Of a DNA stretch of 64,000 nt, positions 19,013-27,911 are shown one piece after another. Source of the stretch: SG8-30 sp963710135 (GTDB taxonomy: Bacteria > Pseudomonadota > Gammaproteobacteria > Steroidobacterales > Steroidobacteraceae); assembly GCA_963710135.1 (NCBI GenBank), contig CAVPYY010000003.1:868001-932000 (forward strand). The letters run 5' to 3'. The translations under genes were made by a program, and so were the position numbers. Below the pieces are notes generated by a model. That model was not told where the DNA came from. It did not search any database and saw only the letters and a program-made list of their open reading frames with translations. Each line of letters starts with the position of its first letter. Positions within the stretch are counted from its first letter, which is position 1.

Positions 19013-19714
19013 ATGCATCACGTGCTCCATCGAGGACGCGCCGCCGCGCTGCTCGGGCTGCTTTGTGCGGCCACGGTTGCAATGGCCTCCGCCCAGGCGG
19101 GCGTCACGGACCAGGAGGCGGCCGGCGCGCTGCGCGAGACGCTTACCCGCGCGGCCGGCGCCGCGATCGATGAACTCGGCGTCACCGATGGCTTTCTCGG
19201 GGACCCTGAGGTCAGGATCGGTCTGCCGCGCAAGCTGCGCAAGGCGGAGCCTTTCCTGCGCATGGTGGGACGCGGCAAGGACATCGACGACCTGGTCGCC
19301 GCGATGAATCATGCGGCGGAGGCTGCCGTGCCCGAGGCGCGCACGCTGCTTGCCGAGGCCGTGGCGCAGATGTCGATCCAGGATGCCGCCGGCATTCTCG
19401 CGGGCGGGGACGATGCCGCGACGCGTTACTTCGAGGCGGCTACCCGCAAGCCGTTGATCGAGAGGTTCCTGCCGATCATCAAGGAGCGGACCGCGCTGCT
19501 CGGGGTCGCCGAGAACTTCAACAAGGTGGCCGGAGCCGCCGCCCAGTTCGGGTGGGTGACAGCCGACGAAGCGAACCTCGAGCAGTATGTGGCGTCAAAG
19601 GCGCTGGACGGCCTGTACCTGAAAATGGCCGAGCAGGAGCGCGCGATGCGCAGCGATCCGCTGGGTCGGGCCGGCGAGTTGCTGCGGCGCGTGCTGGGGT
19701 CCCCGGGAAATTGA
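19013..19714 (+). CDS. DUF4197 periplasmic protein
   Basis: 233-aa protein with a signal peptide (to ...AMASAQAG), matching the DUF4197 family: VTDQEAAGALRETL, KLRKAEPFLRMVGRG, MNHAAEAAVPEA and the conserved C-terminal KALDGLYLKMAEQE. AGGAGG at 19002-19007 favours the second ATG (19013; 5-nt spacing) over the one at 19010. Function unknown; helical throughout. Followed after 17 bp by a DUF3014 gene. Confidence 0.85.
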   Translation: MHHVLHRGRAAALLGLLCAATVAMASAQAGVTDQEAAGALRETLTRAAGAAIDELGVTDGFLGDPEVRIGLPRKLRKAEPFLRMVGRGKDIDDLVAAMNHAAEAAVPEARTLLAEAVAQMSIQDAAGILAGGDDAATRYFEAATRKPLIERFLPIIKERTALLGVAENFNKVAGAAAQFGWVTADEANLEQYVASKALDGLYLKMAEQERAMRSDPLGRAGELLRRVLGSPGN

Positions 19715-19731
19715 GGCGAGAGGTCGATCGC

Positions 19732-20541
19732 ATGACGAGTGGGCGCAGGTTCTCCAACGAGACTCTCGGCAAGTGGGCGCTGCTGGCGCTCGGCGCGACG
19801 GCCATCATCGTCGCGCTGTTCTTCTGGCCGGAGGGTGAGCCCGACAACATCGCCGTGCGCGAGCCCGACATCGCTCAGGCGGGCAGCGAGACGGCCGCGC
19901 CGGAGATCGAGAATCCGATCGTCACGCCGCCGCAGCCGCCGGAAACGCCGTTGCCGCCGCTGGCGGACAGCGATCAGGCTGCCGGCAATACCTTGTCCGG
20001 CTTGATCGGCGCCGCGCGGTTCACCAGCTGGTTCGTGCCCGACGACCTGATCCGCCGCATGGTCGTCACGGTCGACAACCTGCCGCGCGAGAAAGTGGCC
20101 ATGCGCCTGAGGCCTGTCAGGGCGGTGACCCCAGCCTTCGCCCCGGCTGGCGCTGATGACTCGCCGGTGCTCGTGGAAGCGAGCTTCGCACGCTACGAGC
20201 CCTGGGTCGGCGCAGCCGAGGAGGTCGATATCGACCGGCTGTTCAGCGCCTATACGAGCTTCTACCCGCTGTTCCAGCAGGCCTACGAGGAACTGGGCAA
20301 CCCGACCAGCTATTTCAATGACCGGTTGGTGACGGTGATCGATCACCTGCTGGCGACGCCTGAAGTGCCGGCGCCGATCGCGCTGTCCAGACCCAACGTT
20401 CTGTACGAGTTCGCCGACCCCGAACTGGAACGGCTCTCGGCCGGGCAGAAGACGCTGGTCCGCATGGGCCCGTCCAACGCTGCCCGCATCAAGACGCTGC
20501 TCAGGCAGTTCCGGGAGCGTGCTACCACTGTGCGCGAATGA
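19732..20541 (+). CDS. DUF3014 membrane-anchored protein
   Basis: 269 aa: one N-terminal membrane helix (about 14-32), a Pro-rich periplasmic linker, then the DUF3014 domain (about 85-265) with RFTSWFVPDDLIRRMVVTVDNL, YTSFYPLFQQAYEELG and PNVLYEFADPELE. Role unknown. GGCGAGAGG precedes the ATG. Its last 20 nt overlap the 3' end of the convergent lipoprotein gene. Confidence 0.85.
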   Translation: MTSGRRFSNETLGKWALLALGATAIIVALFFWPEGEPDNIAVREPDIAQAGSETAAPEIENPIVTPPQPPETPLPPLADSDQAAGNTLSGLIGAARFTSWFVPDDLIRRMVVTVDNLPREKVAMRLRPVRAVTPAFAPAGADDSPVLVEASFARYEPWVGAAEEVDIDRLFSAYTSFYPLFQQAYEELGNPTSYFNDRLVTVIDHLLATPEVPAPIALSRPNVLYEFADPELERLSAGQKTLVRMGPSNAARIKTLLRQFRERATTVRE

Positions 20542-20953
20542 CGCGCCACTCCGAGGCTTCGCGCGCCAGGCGCAGGTCCAGTTCCCTGAGGTCGGTTGCG
20601 ACGTCCCAGCCCGATCCGGATCCGGCCTCGCGCCCGAGCATGCCGACGGTCGCGCGCACGCGTGCCAGATCGTTGCCCAACAGCTCGATTTCCTCGATCC
20701 GCACCACCAGATGCACCGACTGGTGCGCGATCAGGTAACCGTGCAGCAGGCGCCGCAGGTCCTCCGCGCCATTGCCTCGAGCGTCCCGGTAATCGTCGGC
20801 GATCATTCGGGTCAGCGCGCGCGCGTCGCGCGCCTCGGCGGCAGCCTCCGCATGCGCCACCAGCTCGCGCACCGCGTCCTCGGGCGAGGGCTCGCTGGCG
20901 CAACCGCAGAGCAGGCTGGCGAGGATGACGGCAACGATCTGTCCGGCGCGCAT
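20522..20953 (-). CDS. Small NTF2-like lipoprotein
   Basis: 143-aa lipoprotein (lipobox SLLCGC, acylated at Cys18) whose body looks like an NTF2/SnoaL cone: EDAVRELVAHAEAAAEARDARALTRMIADDYRD near the N-terminus and alternating strands to the C-terminus (EWRVIRAQW). No catalytic motif seen. Transcribed after the barrel protein upstream (4-bp gap), so probably co-expressed with it. Confidence 0.7.
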   Translation of the reverse strand: MRAGQIVAVILASLLCGCASEPSPEDAVRELVAHAEAAAEARDARALTRMIADDYRDARGNGAEDLRRLLHGYLIAHQSVHLVVRIEEIELLGNDLARVRATVGMLGREAGSGSGWDVATDLRELDLRLAREASEWRVIRAQW

Positions 20954-20957
20954 CTCC

Positions 20958-21908
20958 TCAGAATAGCGTGCGCAGGCCGAGACCGCCGAACCAGGTCGAG
21001 CCGTAGACGTCGCTGTCCGTCGCGCCGGTGCTGACGTACCAGTCGAGGGTCGGCGTCGCGCTGAAGGTGACGGTCACCGAGAGAGTGTCGGCGCTGAGCC
21101 CGTCGAAGAAGTCGCGCTGGTTGAGATAGTCGAGCCCGTACTCGACGCGACCGCTCCGGTAGCTGATGCCGGTCGCCCACAAGCGGTCCAGCAGCGCGTT
21201 CTCCGAGCCGATCCGGGAGCTGGCGTTGGCGGCCAGCGGACCGGTGACCGCGCCGGCAAACTGCGCAAATATCCGGGGTCGCGTGCGTTCCAGCAGGTCG
21301 AGGGCTGGCGAGCTGAAGGCACAGTCCGCGTCGGCGTAGTCGTAGGTCATGGCACGCACGTAACTGCTCACGCGCTCGCCCGCATAGCTGACACGCAGGC
21401 CGACGCCGGTGTTGTCCAGGCTGCAGTCGGCGATGGCCGCCACGGGAATCTGCTGGCCGCTGCGCAGCGTCACCAGCGCCACCGCATTGAACGGCTCGAA
21501 GTCGCTCTGCCGCAGCTGTCCCTGCACCGAGAAGGTGAACTGGCCCGCCTCGATGTCAAACGAGCCATTGAGGGAGCGTGCATCGACGACATCCGGATCG
21601 CGCCACGCGTCGTACCAGAGATCGACGCCCACCGGCCCGAAGTCGTGATAGCCGCCCAGGCTGAAACCGCTGGTCGACAGGCCGGTGATGCCGGTCGTCG
21701 TATCGGAGTACATGGCTCCGGCGTACAGCTGTGTCCTGTCGCTTGCGAACCAGGTCAGGTCCGCGGCAAAGCCGACGCCGCTCTCGCCGTCGCCTTCGCC
21801 GTACAGGCCCAGGCTCCAGCTCGGATCCTCGGGCTCGCTCGCCGCGGCGCTCAACAAGGGCCAGGTCAACAGGGCCAGGCAGGCCGATACCTGCAGGATT
21901 TTCGACAT
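20958..21908 (-). CDS. Putative outer-membrane beta-barrel protein
   Basis: 316 aa with a signal peptide (1-22, ...LLSAAA) and a body of alternating hydrophobic/polar strands (RTQLYAGAMYSD, GVDLWYDAWRDP, RVEYGLDYLNQRDFF). The last residue is Phe in GLRTLF, the usual signal for insertion of outer-membrane barrels by BAM. No family recognised. Likely in one unit with the NTF2-like lipoprotein downstream. Confidence 0.65.
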   Translation of the reverse strand: MSKILQVSACLALLTWPLLSAAASEPEDPSWSLGLYGEGDGESGVGFAADLTWFASDRTQLYAGAMYSDTTTGITGLSTSGFSLGGYHDFGPVGVDLWYDAWRDPDVVDARSLNGSFDIEAGQFTFSVQGQLRQSDFEPFNAVALVTLRSGQQIPVAAIADCSLDNTGVGLRVSYAGERVSSYVRAMTYDYADADCAFSSPALDLLERTRPRIFAQFAGAVTGPLAANASSRIGSENALLDRLWATGISYRSGRVEYGLDYLNQRDFFDGLSADTLSVTVTFSATPTLDWYVSTGATDSDVYGSTWFGGLGLRTLF

Positions 21909-21941
21909 CAGCGGCTCCCCGATAATGTGGGTGATGCCGCG

Positions 21942-21969
21942 GGCCGGCGTACCCCGGGGTACGCCGGCC
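21942..21969. terminator. Perfect 28-bp palindrome between minus-strand genes
   Basis: GGCCGGCGTACCCC followed immediately by its reverse complement. It lies 11 bp after the stop of the repeat protein and 33 bp before the next start on the minus strand. There is no T tract, so it may act as an RNA-stabilising or Rho-assisted hairpin rather than an intrinsic terminator. Confidence 0.45.
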
Positions 21970-21979
21970 TGCGCGTTAC

Positions 21980-22597
21980 TCAGTCGTCGTTGCCCGCCGG
22001 CGGCGTGCGCTCACGGGTTACTTCCTTCGACCAGGTCTTCGTCTCAGGATCATAGCTGGCCTCGACGTCGCGGGTGACCACCGCGCCGTTCGGATTGGTG
22101 GCCGTCGTGGAACGCGTGTAGCCGTTCTCGGTGCGCTGCAGCTGGTCCTCGACCGTCCGCTGGCGGCCCTCGGGACCCTGCGCGATCACGCTCCGGGTAC
22201 GCGTACCGGCTTCCTTGTCATTCACGACGACGGCGCTGCGGGTGGCCTGGCGACCGTCGGGGCCGGTCAGCACGCTGTCCCGGGTGTAGCCGTTCTCGGT
22301 GCGGCGGGTCACGTCCTGGCGGGTAGCCTGCTGCCCGTTCGGGCCGGTCCACAGCACGTCGCGGGTGCGCGTGCGGTTCTCACGGTCGTTGACCACGGTC
22401 GCCTCGCGGGTCGCGGTCCGGCCGGCGGCGTTCGACCAGGTGTCCTTGCGGACGTGCCCGTTGTCGGTCCGCTGCTTGGTGGTCTGGCGGGTGACCTCAC
22501 GCGCGTCGGCGGTAGCCGGCACGGCGACGAACAGCGCCAGGGCTGCGATGGTGGCGAGGCGAGCGGCGCTCGCGGCAGAAAGTCTCTTCTCGAACAT
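21980..22597 (-). CDS. Secreted internally repeated protein of unknown function
   Basis: 205 aa: signal peptide (1-32, ...ATADA), then three repeats of about 55 residues each opening RT(D/E)NG(H/Y)xR, followed by GPxG(R/Q)QxTR and VVND(R/K)E. The repeats are strongly charged (Arg, Asp, Glu, Asn, Thr) with no Cys, resembling a solvent-exposed beta solenoid or hairpin array. No named family recognised. Divergent from the GGDEF/EAL gene across a 320-bp gap. Confidence 0.65.
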   Translation of the reverse strand: MFEKRLSAASAARLATIAALALFVAVPATADAREVTRQTTKQRTDNGHVRKDTWSNAAGRTATREATVVNDRENRTRTRDVLWTGPNGQQATRQDVTRRTENGYTRDSVLTGPDGRQATRSAVVVNDKEAGTRTRSVIAQGPEGRQRTVEDQLQRTENGYTRSTTATNPNGAVVTRDVEASYDPETKTWSKEVTRERTPPAGNDD

Positions 22598-22917
22598 GAT
22601 CGTCTCCTGTCGTGGTGGCGCGCCTGCGCCAGGGTGGTTACGGAGAGATCAACGTAAGCGCGCCCCCGGGGTTGACCGGGGGCGGGACATTGGTGCCCAC
22701 AAGTGCCCCGGGAACTGTGAACCTGGTCAATTTTCTCTCTGCAGTAGCGCGCCACGCCGCCCGGAATGCGATCTCCATCCAGGGACGGCTCGACGCGACA
22801 TATATTCTCGGGCCTGGTCCGCAAAGGGGACTGCGCCTGATGGCGCCGGGCAATGACGCCCAACGGGCTCGGCAGGAATCGGGCCCGCGGCATGTGGAGC
22901 GAAGGCAGGGAGCGACG
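22598..22917. other. Divergent intergenic region, 320 bp
   Basis: Separates the repeat protein and the GGDEF/EAL gene. It contains a relatively AT-rich patch around 22730-22742 (CAATTTTCTCTCTGCAG) and ATATATTC at 22800-22807, which could be promoter elements. The plus frame is open through most of it but has no good start. I see no RNA gene or repeat. Confidence 0.4.
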
Positions 22918-24627
22918 GTGTCGCGAGATTCCTTATCACTGGCGGTCGTCGACGTGCTGCGCGCGGCGCAGCCGCGACTCGGCTCGACGGCGCTCGCCAT
23001 CGTCGTGACCGGCCCCCGCGTTTCCGTGTGCTGGGCGGAGACGCCCGAGGATCGGGCCTTTGCCGAGGAGCAGCTGCGGGCCTGCGCTGCAGGGATCTTT
23101 GCGCAGACCGTCGAGAGCCAGGCCGGGCGCATCGACAACGGCGTGGTCGTGGGCGACGTGACCCGCTTCAAGATGGTCACGGCGCCGCTCTACGACGCCA
23201 CCGGTTCCGTGGCCGGTGTCCTCATCGCATTGAACCATCCGGCCGGCGCCGACTTCGACGAGCGGTCGATGCGTCGCCTGAGCCGCCTGGCGAACATCCT
23301 GGCGCCATCGATCGTCAGCGACCTGGACGGATTGACGGGCCTTGCGACCCACGCGGCGTTCGAGCGCCAGGCGCGGATGGCGCTCGCGGACCTGCAGGGG
23401 GACGCTCCCTGCAGCGTGCTGTACGGCGACATCGACATGCTCCACGTCGTCAACGACATGGCTGGTTTTGCCACCGGCGACCGGATGATCGCCCGCGTCG
23501 GCCGGGTGATGCGCGCCGCGCTTGCCGGGCAGCGGGCGATCGCGAGCCGCCTGTCGGGCGATCGCTTCACGGTGCTGCTGGTCGATACGACGCTGCCGCA
23601 GGCGCGGCGGCTCGCCGACGAGATTCGCCAGGCGCTGCTCGACGAGATGCCCGTGCCGGGAGAGCCGGCCCTGCCGACCTCCATATCCTGGGGTGCGGCG
23701 GCGCTCGGCGGCGGCGTTACGGAGCTGCAGCACAGCCTGGCTGCGGCCGAGATCGCCTGCAAGGCGGCCAAGGACCGCGGCCGCAACCGGGTCGAGGTCT
23801 ACCAGGATGCCGACCAGAGCATCATCCGGCGGCGGGACGACATTCTCGCCGTCGGCAGCCTGCGCGACGCGCTCGATTGCGACCGGATGCGGGTCTACGC
23901 CCAGCCCATCGTTCCGCTGGTGGACCAGTCTGTTCCCACCGCGTACGAGCTGCTCGCGCGGTTCGAGGACGATCGAGGCCGGCTCGTCGAACCGGCGCAA
24001 TTCATGTCCGCGGCGACGCGCTACCAGCTGCTCACCCAGCTCGACCGGGCCGTGATCAGCAGGGCTTTCGGGCATCTCGACGCCGAGCGGTCCGCGATCA
24101 AGGAGTCCGGCCTCAGGTTCTCGATCAATCTCAGCGGCCCGACCCTCGGCGATCCGGGGTTCCTGGCGTGGTTGCTGGCCGAGATGACCCGCAACAGCAT
24201 CGACGGCGAGTGGCTCGGCTTCGAGATCACGGAAACGGCCGCGACCGCCGACCTGGAGCGTGCCAAGGACCTGATCCGCAGGCTCAAGAGCCGGGGTTGC
24301 CGTTTTGCGCTCGACGACTTCGGCACAGGCGTCAACTCGCTGGCCTATCTCAAGGCGCTCGACGTCGACTACATGAAGCTCGACGGCTCCTATGTCAGGG
24401 ATATCGTCGAGAACCAGCGTTCCGAAGCGCTGGTTCGGGCGGTGACCACGCTGGCCGGCTCGATGGGCATCGTCACGATCGCCGAGTATGTCGAGACGCC
24501 GGCGATTCGCCGGCGGGTCACCGAGCTCGGCGTGCAGTTCGGCCAAGGCTTCGCCATCGGCCGGCCGATGCCGTTCGAGCAGGTGTTCGCGAGGCAAGAC
24601 GCCCAGCGGGACGCCGCGTCCGGCTGA
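22918..24627 (+). CDS. Degenerate GGDEF plus EAL c-di-GMP signalling protein
   Basis: 569 aa from GTG 22918, chosen because AGGGAG lies 5 nt before it. An N-terminal sensor of about 130 residues (GAF-like) precedes a GGDEF domain in which the signature is SGDRF instead of GGDEF, so cyclase activity is doubtful. The EAL domain (about 310-560) keeps ELLAR, ETAATADLE, DDFGTG and AEYVET, consistent with an active c-di-GMP phosphodiesterase. Predicted cytosolic. The long minus-strand open frame across it is a codon-bias shadow. Confidence 0.87.
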   Translation: MSRDSLSLAVVDVLRAAQPRLGSTALAIVVTGPRVSVCWAETPEDRAFAEEQLRACAAGIFAQTVESQAGRIDNGVVVGDVTRFKMVTAPLYDATGSVAGVLIALNHPAGADFDERSMRRLSRLANILAPSIVSDLDGLTGLATHAAFERQARMALADLQGDAPCSVLYGDIDMLHVVNDMAGFATGDRMIARVGRVMRAALAGQRAIASRLSGDRFTVLLVDTTLPQARRLADEIRQALLDEMPVPGEPALPTSISWGAAALGGGVTELQHSLAAAEIACKAAKDRGRNRVEVYQDADQSIIRRRDDILAVGSLRDALDCDRMRVYAQPIVPLVDQSVPTAYELLARFEDDRGRLVEPAQFMSAATRYQLLTQLDRAVISRAFGHLDAERSAIKESGLRFSINLSGPTLGDPGFLAWLLAEMTRNSIDGEWLGFEITETAATADLERAKDLIRRLKSRGCRFALDDFGTGVNSLAYLKALDVDYMKLDGSYVRDIVENQRSEALVRAVTTLAGSMGIVTIAEYVETPAIRRRVTELGVQFGQGFAIGRPMPFEQVFARQDAQRDAASG

Positions 24628-24705
24628 GCACGGTCCCCGGCCAACCGGCTAGAATCGCAGCCGGCCGCGCGGACTGGCGGCCGGGTTCCTTTCCGGAGAC
24701 GTCGG

Positions 24706-25776
24706 GTGACCATCCTCGTATCGTTCGTGGGCGGGCTGCTGGTGCTGGTCGTCGGCGCCGAGCTGCTGGTGCGCGGGGCGTCGCGCCTGGCGGTCTCCGC
24801 CGGGATTTCGCCGCTGGTGGTCGGTCTGACCGTGGTTGCCTTCGGCACCAGCTCCCCCGAGCTGGCCGTTTCGGTGCAGTCGGCCTATGCCGGCCGCGTC
24901 GACCTCGCGCTCGGCAACGTCGTCGGCAGCAACATCTTCAACGTGCTGTTCATTCTCGGCCTGTCGGCGCTGGTGGCGCCGCTGGTGGTTTCGCTGCAGG
25001 TGGTCCGACAGGAGGTGCCGGTCATGATCGGCGCGTCGCTGCTGCTGGTGGCGCTGGTGCTGGATGGCGGCATCTCCCGGCTCGATGCCGCGCTGCTCAC
25101 CGCGTTGATCGTCGGCTACACCGTATTCCTGGTCGTCCAGGCGCGCCGGTCGCGCTCTTCCGCCGAGGTCGACGCCGGCGTCGATGTGGGCTCGGCCTGG
25201 GACCGCCACTGGGGCGTGCAGGTGCTGCTCGTACTCGCCGGCCTGGGGCTGCTGGTGCTGGGGTCACACTGGCTGGTCAATGCCGCGGTGGCCTTCGCGC
25301 AGCTGCTGGGCGTGAGCGAAATCGTGATCGGCCTGACCATCGTCGCTGCCGGCACCTCCATGCCGGAGGTCGCGACCTCGGTGATGGCGACCTTGCGCGG
25401 GCACCGTGACATCGCGGTCGGCAACGTGATCGGCAGCAATGTGTTCAACATCCTGGCCGTGCTGGGCATCTCGGGGCTGGTCGCGCCGACCGCGCTGGCG
25501 GTGGCCCCGGAGTTCCTGCAGTTCAACCTGCCCGTCATGGTGGCCGTCGCGCTGCTGTGCCTGCCGATCTTCTTCACCGGGTCGGTGATCAGCCGCGGCG
25601 AAGGCGCGTTGCTGCTGGCCAGCTACGCGGCATACACCGCCTACCTGGTGCTCGACGCGCAGGGCAGCGAGTGGCTTCCGGGGTATCGCCAGGTGATGCT
25701 GTGGTACGTGGTGCCGGCCACGGTGCTGGCGCTGCTGTGGCTGACGGTGGCCGCCTGGCGGAAGAAGGGGCGCTGA
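24706..25776 (+). CDS. Calcium/sodium antiporter (YrbG/CaCA family)
   Basis: Inner-membrane cation exchanger of 356 aa with two inverted halves, each with the alpha-repeat motif pair: GTSSPELAVSVQ plus GNVVGSNIFNVLFILG in the first, GTSMPEVATSVMA plus GNVIGSNVFNILAVLG in the second. The acidic residues in the ExE/EV positions bind Ca2+. About 10-11 hydrophobic helices; slightly longer than typical YrbG (about 325 aa) because of an extra C-terminal helix. Start is a GTG after CCGGAG. Confidence 0.9.
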   Translation: MTILVSFVGGLLVLVVGAELLVRGASRLAVSAGISPLVVGLTVVAFGTSSPELAVSVQSAYAGRVDLALGNVVGSNIFNVLFILGLSALVAPLVVSLQVVRQEVPVMIGASLLLVALVLDGGISRLDAALLTALIVGYTVFLVVQARRSRSSAEVDAGVDVGSAWDRHWGVQVLLVLAGLGLLVLGSHWLVNAAVAFAQLLGVSEIVIGLTIVAAGTSMPEVATSVMATLRGHRDIAVGNVIGSNVFNILAVLGISGLVAPTALAVAPEFLQFNLPVMVAVALLCLPIFFTGSVISRGEGALLLASYAAYTAYLVLDAQGSEWLPGYRQVMLWYVVPATVLALLWLTVAAWRKKGR

Positions 25777-25812
25777 CCTGGCGCGGGCACGCGACCGCCC
25801 GCGCGAATTGGG

Positions 25813-25818
25813 TATCCT
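25813..25818 (+). promoter_or_regulatory. -10 box, probable leaderless zwf promoter
   Basis: TATCCT ends 6 nt before the zwf ATG at 25825 and no ribosome-binding site intervenes, as at the SDR gene (2372). This suggests transcription starting at the ATG. No clear -35. Confidence 0.35.
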
Positions 25819-25824
25819 GCTCCG

Positions 25825-27222
25825 ATGTCAGCCACACAGTCCAACGCGCTGGTAGTCTTCGGCGTCACCGGCGATCTCGCCTACAAGAAGATCTATCCCG
25901 CGCTCTACAACCTGTCGCGGCGCGGGCGCTTGTCGGTCCCGGTCATCGGCGTGGCCCGCGACGGATCGCTGGATTCGCTCAAGCAGCGGATCGGCGCGAG
26001 TCTCGATGAGCACGTCGGGCAAGTAGACACTCAGGCCCGCGACGCCTTGTGCGACCGGCTGGCCCTGGTGGAAGGCGACTATCGCGAGCCCGCCACCTTC
26101 GCCCGGCTGCGGCAGGTGATCGATGGCGCCCGGCGCCCGCTGCATTACCTGGCCATCCCGCCGAGCCTGTTCCCGACGGTCGTCGACGGCCTCGCCGAAA
26201 GCGGTTGCGCCGAGGGCGCGCGGGTCGTGGTCGAGAAGCCGCTGGGGCGCGACCTGGCGTCGGCACGCACGCTGAATCGGGCCCTCGGTCGCGTGTTCCG
26301 CGAGGAGGACATCTTCCGGATCGATCACTTCCTCGGCAAGGAGCCGGTGCAGAACCTGCTCTATTTCCGGTTCGCCAACGCATTCCTCGAGCCGCTGTGG
26401 AACCGGTCGTACGTGGAGAGCGTACAGGTCACGATGGCGGAGTCGTTCGGTGTCGAGGGACGCGGCAAGCTGTACGAGGAACTTGGCGCGCTGCGCGACG
26501 TCGTGCAGAACCACCTGCTGCAGATCGTTTCCATCCTGGCGATGGAGCCGCCCGTGGGCCTCGACGCCGAGGCGCAACGCAACGAGAAGGTGAAGATCCT
26601 GCGTGCCATCCGCCCGCCTGCGCGACGCGACATCGTGCGCGGCCAGTACCGCGGATATCGTGACGAGCCGGGCGTCGACCCCCGGTCGGACGTGGAGACC
26701 TACGTCGCCCTGCGCCTCGGCATCGAGTCGTGGCGCTGGTCGGGCGTGCCCTTCTATATCCGCGCCGGCAAGGGCCTCGCGGTCACCGCCACCGAGGTGT
26801 TTGCGTCACTGCGGCGGCCCCCGCAGCGCCTGTTCGACGAATCCGTGCCGCCACAGGTCAACTATCTGCGTTTTCGACTCGGGCCGGACCAGATCTCCAT
26901 CGCGCTCGGTGCGCGCGTCAAGGATGGCGGCGAGGACATGATCGGGCGCAGCGTCGAGTTGACCGCCTGCAATGCGCAGCCGGACGAGATGACCGCCTAC
27001 GAGCGCCTGATCGGCGACGCCATGCGCGGCGACGCGACCCTGTTCGCCCGCCAGGACGGCGTGGAAGCAGCCTGGGAAGTGGTGGACGAGTTGCTGGTGC
27101 GCTCCGGCGCGTCGCTGCCCTATGAACGTGGCACGTTCGGCCCGCAGGCCGCCGATCGCCTGACGGAAAGCGTCGGCGGCTGGTACGACCCGTCCGGCAG
27201 CGGTGGGAGCCCGTGCATCTAG
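25825..27222 (+). CDS. zwf: Glucose-6-phosphate 1-dehydrogenase
   Basis: 465 aa, cytosolic; oxidises glucose-6-phosphate to 6-phosphogluconolactone with reduction of NAD(P)+. N-terminal nucleotide motif FGVTGDLAYKK (canonical GASGDLAxRK), substrate/catalytic segment FRIDHFLGKEPVQN with His168, and the C-terminal beta-sheet with WSGVPFYIRAGKGL. Length is slightly short of the usual 480-500 aa. Its stop overlaps the pgl start by 10 nt, so zwf-pgl is a translationally coupled operon. Confidence 0.96.
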   Translation: MSATQSNALVVFGVTGDLAYKKIYPALYNLSRRGRLSVPVIGVARDGSLDSLKQRIGASLDEHVGQVDTQARDALCDRLALVEGDYREPATFARLRQVIDGARRPLHYLAIPPSLFPTVVDGLAESGCAEGARVVVEKPLGRDLASARTLNRALGRVFREEDIFRIDHFLGKEPVQNLLYFRFANAFLEPLWNRSYVESVQVTMAESFGVEGRGKLYEELGALRDVVQNHLLQIVSILAMEPPVGLDAEAQRNEKVKILRAIRPPARRDIVRGQYRGYRDEPGVDPRSDVETYVALRLGIESWRWSGVPFYIRAGKGLAVTATEVFASLRRPPQRLFDESVPPQVNYLRFRLGPDQISIALGARVKDGGEDMIGRSVELTACNAQPDEMTAYERLIGDAMRGDATLFARQDGVEAAWEVVDELLVRSGASLPYERGTFGPQAADRLTESVGGWYDPSGSGGSPCI

Positions 27223-27911
27223 AAGTCTCACGTGACGCCGCGGAGGCGGCCGGGCGCGCGGCTGCCCATATCGCTTCCCTGTTGGAACAAGCGGTGGCGG
27301 CGCGCGGCCGCGCGACCCTGGCCTTGAGTGGCGGATCGACGCCCCAGCGCATGCTGGAGCGCCTGGCCCTGTTGCCGCTTCCCTGGCAGGCCCTGCAGGT
27401 GCTGCAGGTGGACGAGCGCGTGGCGCCCGCGGGCGACGCGGCGCGCAACATCACCGCGCTACGGCGGCGGCTGGTCGAGGACGGTCCGCTGCCGCCCGGC
27501 AACCTGCACGCGATGCCGGTCGAGTGCGCCGATCTTGCCGGCGCAGCGGCTGACTACGCGGTGCGGCTGTCGCGGCAGGCCGAGGACACGGGTTGCCTGG
27601 ACGTCGTGCAGCTGGGCCTGGGGAGCGACGGTCACACCGCGTCGCTGGTGCCCGGCGATGCGGCCCTCGACGTCGGCGCTGCGGACGTGGCCGTGACCGC
27701 GGCGTACGCCGGTCATGTCCGCATGACGCTCACCTTCGCTGCGATCAACCGGTCGCGCCACATCGTCTGGCTGGTGACCGGCGCGTCGAAGGCGCCGGCG
27801 CTGGCCAGCCTGTTCGCGGGCGGCGGGACAGCTCCCGCGGCGCGCGTCGAACGAGGGCGCGCGGTGATCTTCGCCGACGCTGCTGCCGCGGCGGGGCTCA
27901 GCCGGGCGTAG
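27213..27911 (+). CDS. pgl: 6-Phosphogluconolactonase
   Basis: 232 aa, hydrolyses 6-phosphogluconolactone. Motifs ALSGGSTPQRMLERL, VLQVDERVAP, LGLGSDGHTASLVPG and VTGASKA are those of the NagB/Pgl family. GTG start inside the zwf 3' end. The 3' end overlaps the convergent gnd gene by 14 nt. Confidence 0.95.
   Translation: MHLEVSRDAAEAAGRAAAHIASLLEQAVAARGRATLALSGGSTPQRMLERLALLPLPWQALQVLQVDERVAPAGDAARNITALRRRLVEDGPLPPGNLHAMPVECADLAGAAADYAVRLSRQAEDTGCLDVVQLGLGSDGHTASLVPGDAALDVGAADVAVTAAYAGHVRMTLTFAAINRSRHIVWLVTGASKAPALASLFAGGGTAPAARVERGRAVIFADAAAAAGLSRA

Noticed and set aside
22936..24597. Minus-strand 550-codon open frame opposite the GGDEF/EAL gene
   Set aside because: No recognisable domain; low-complexity His/Arg/Gln-rich translation typical of antisense shadow.
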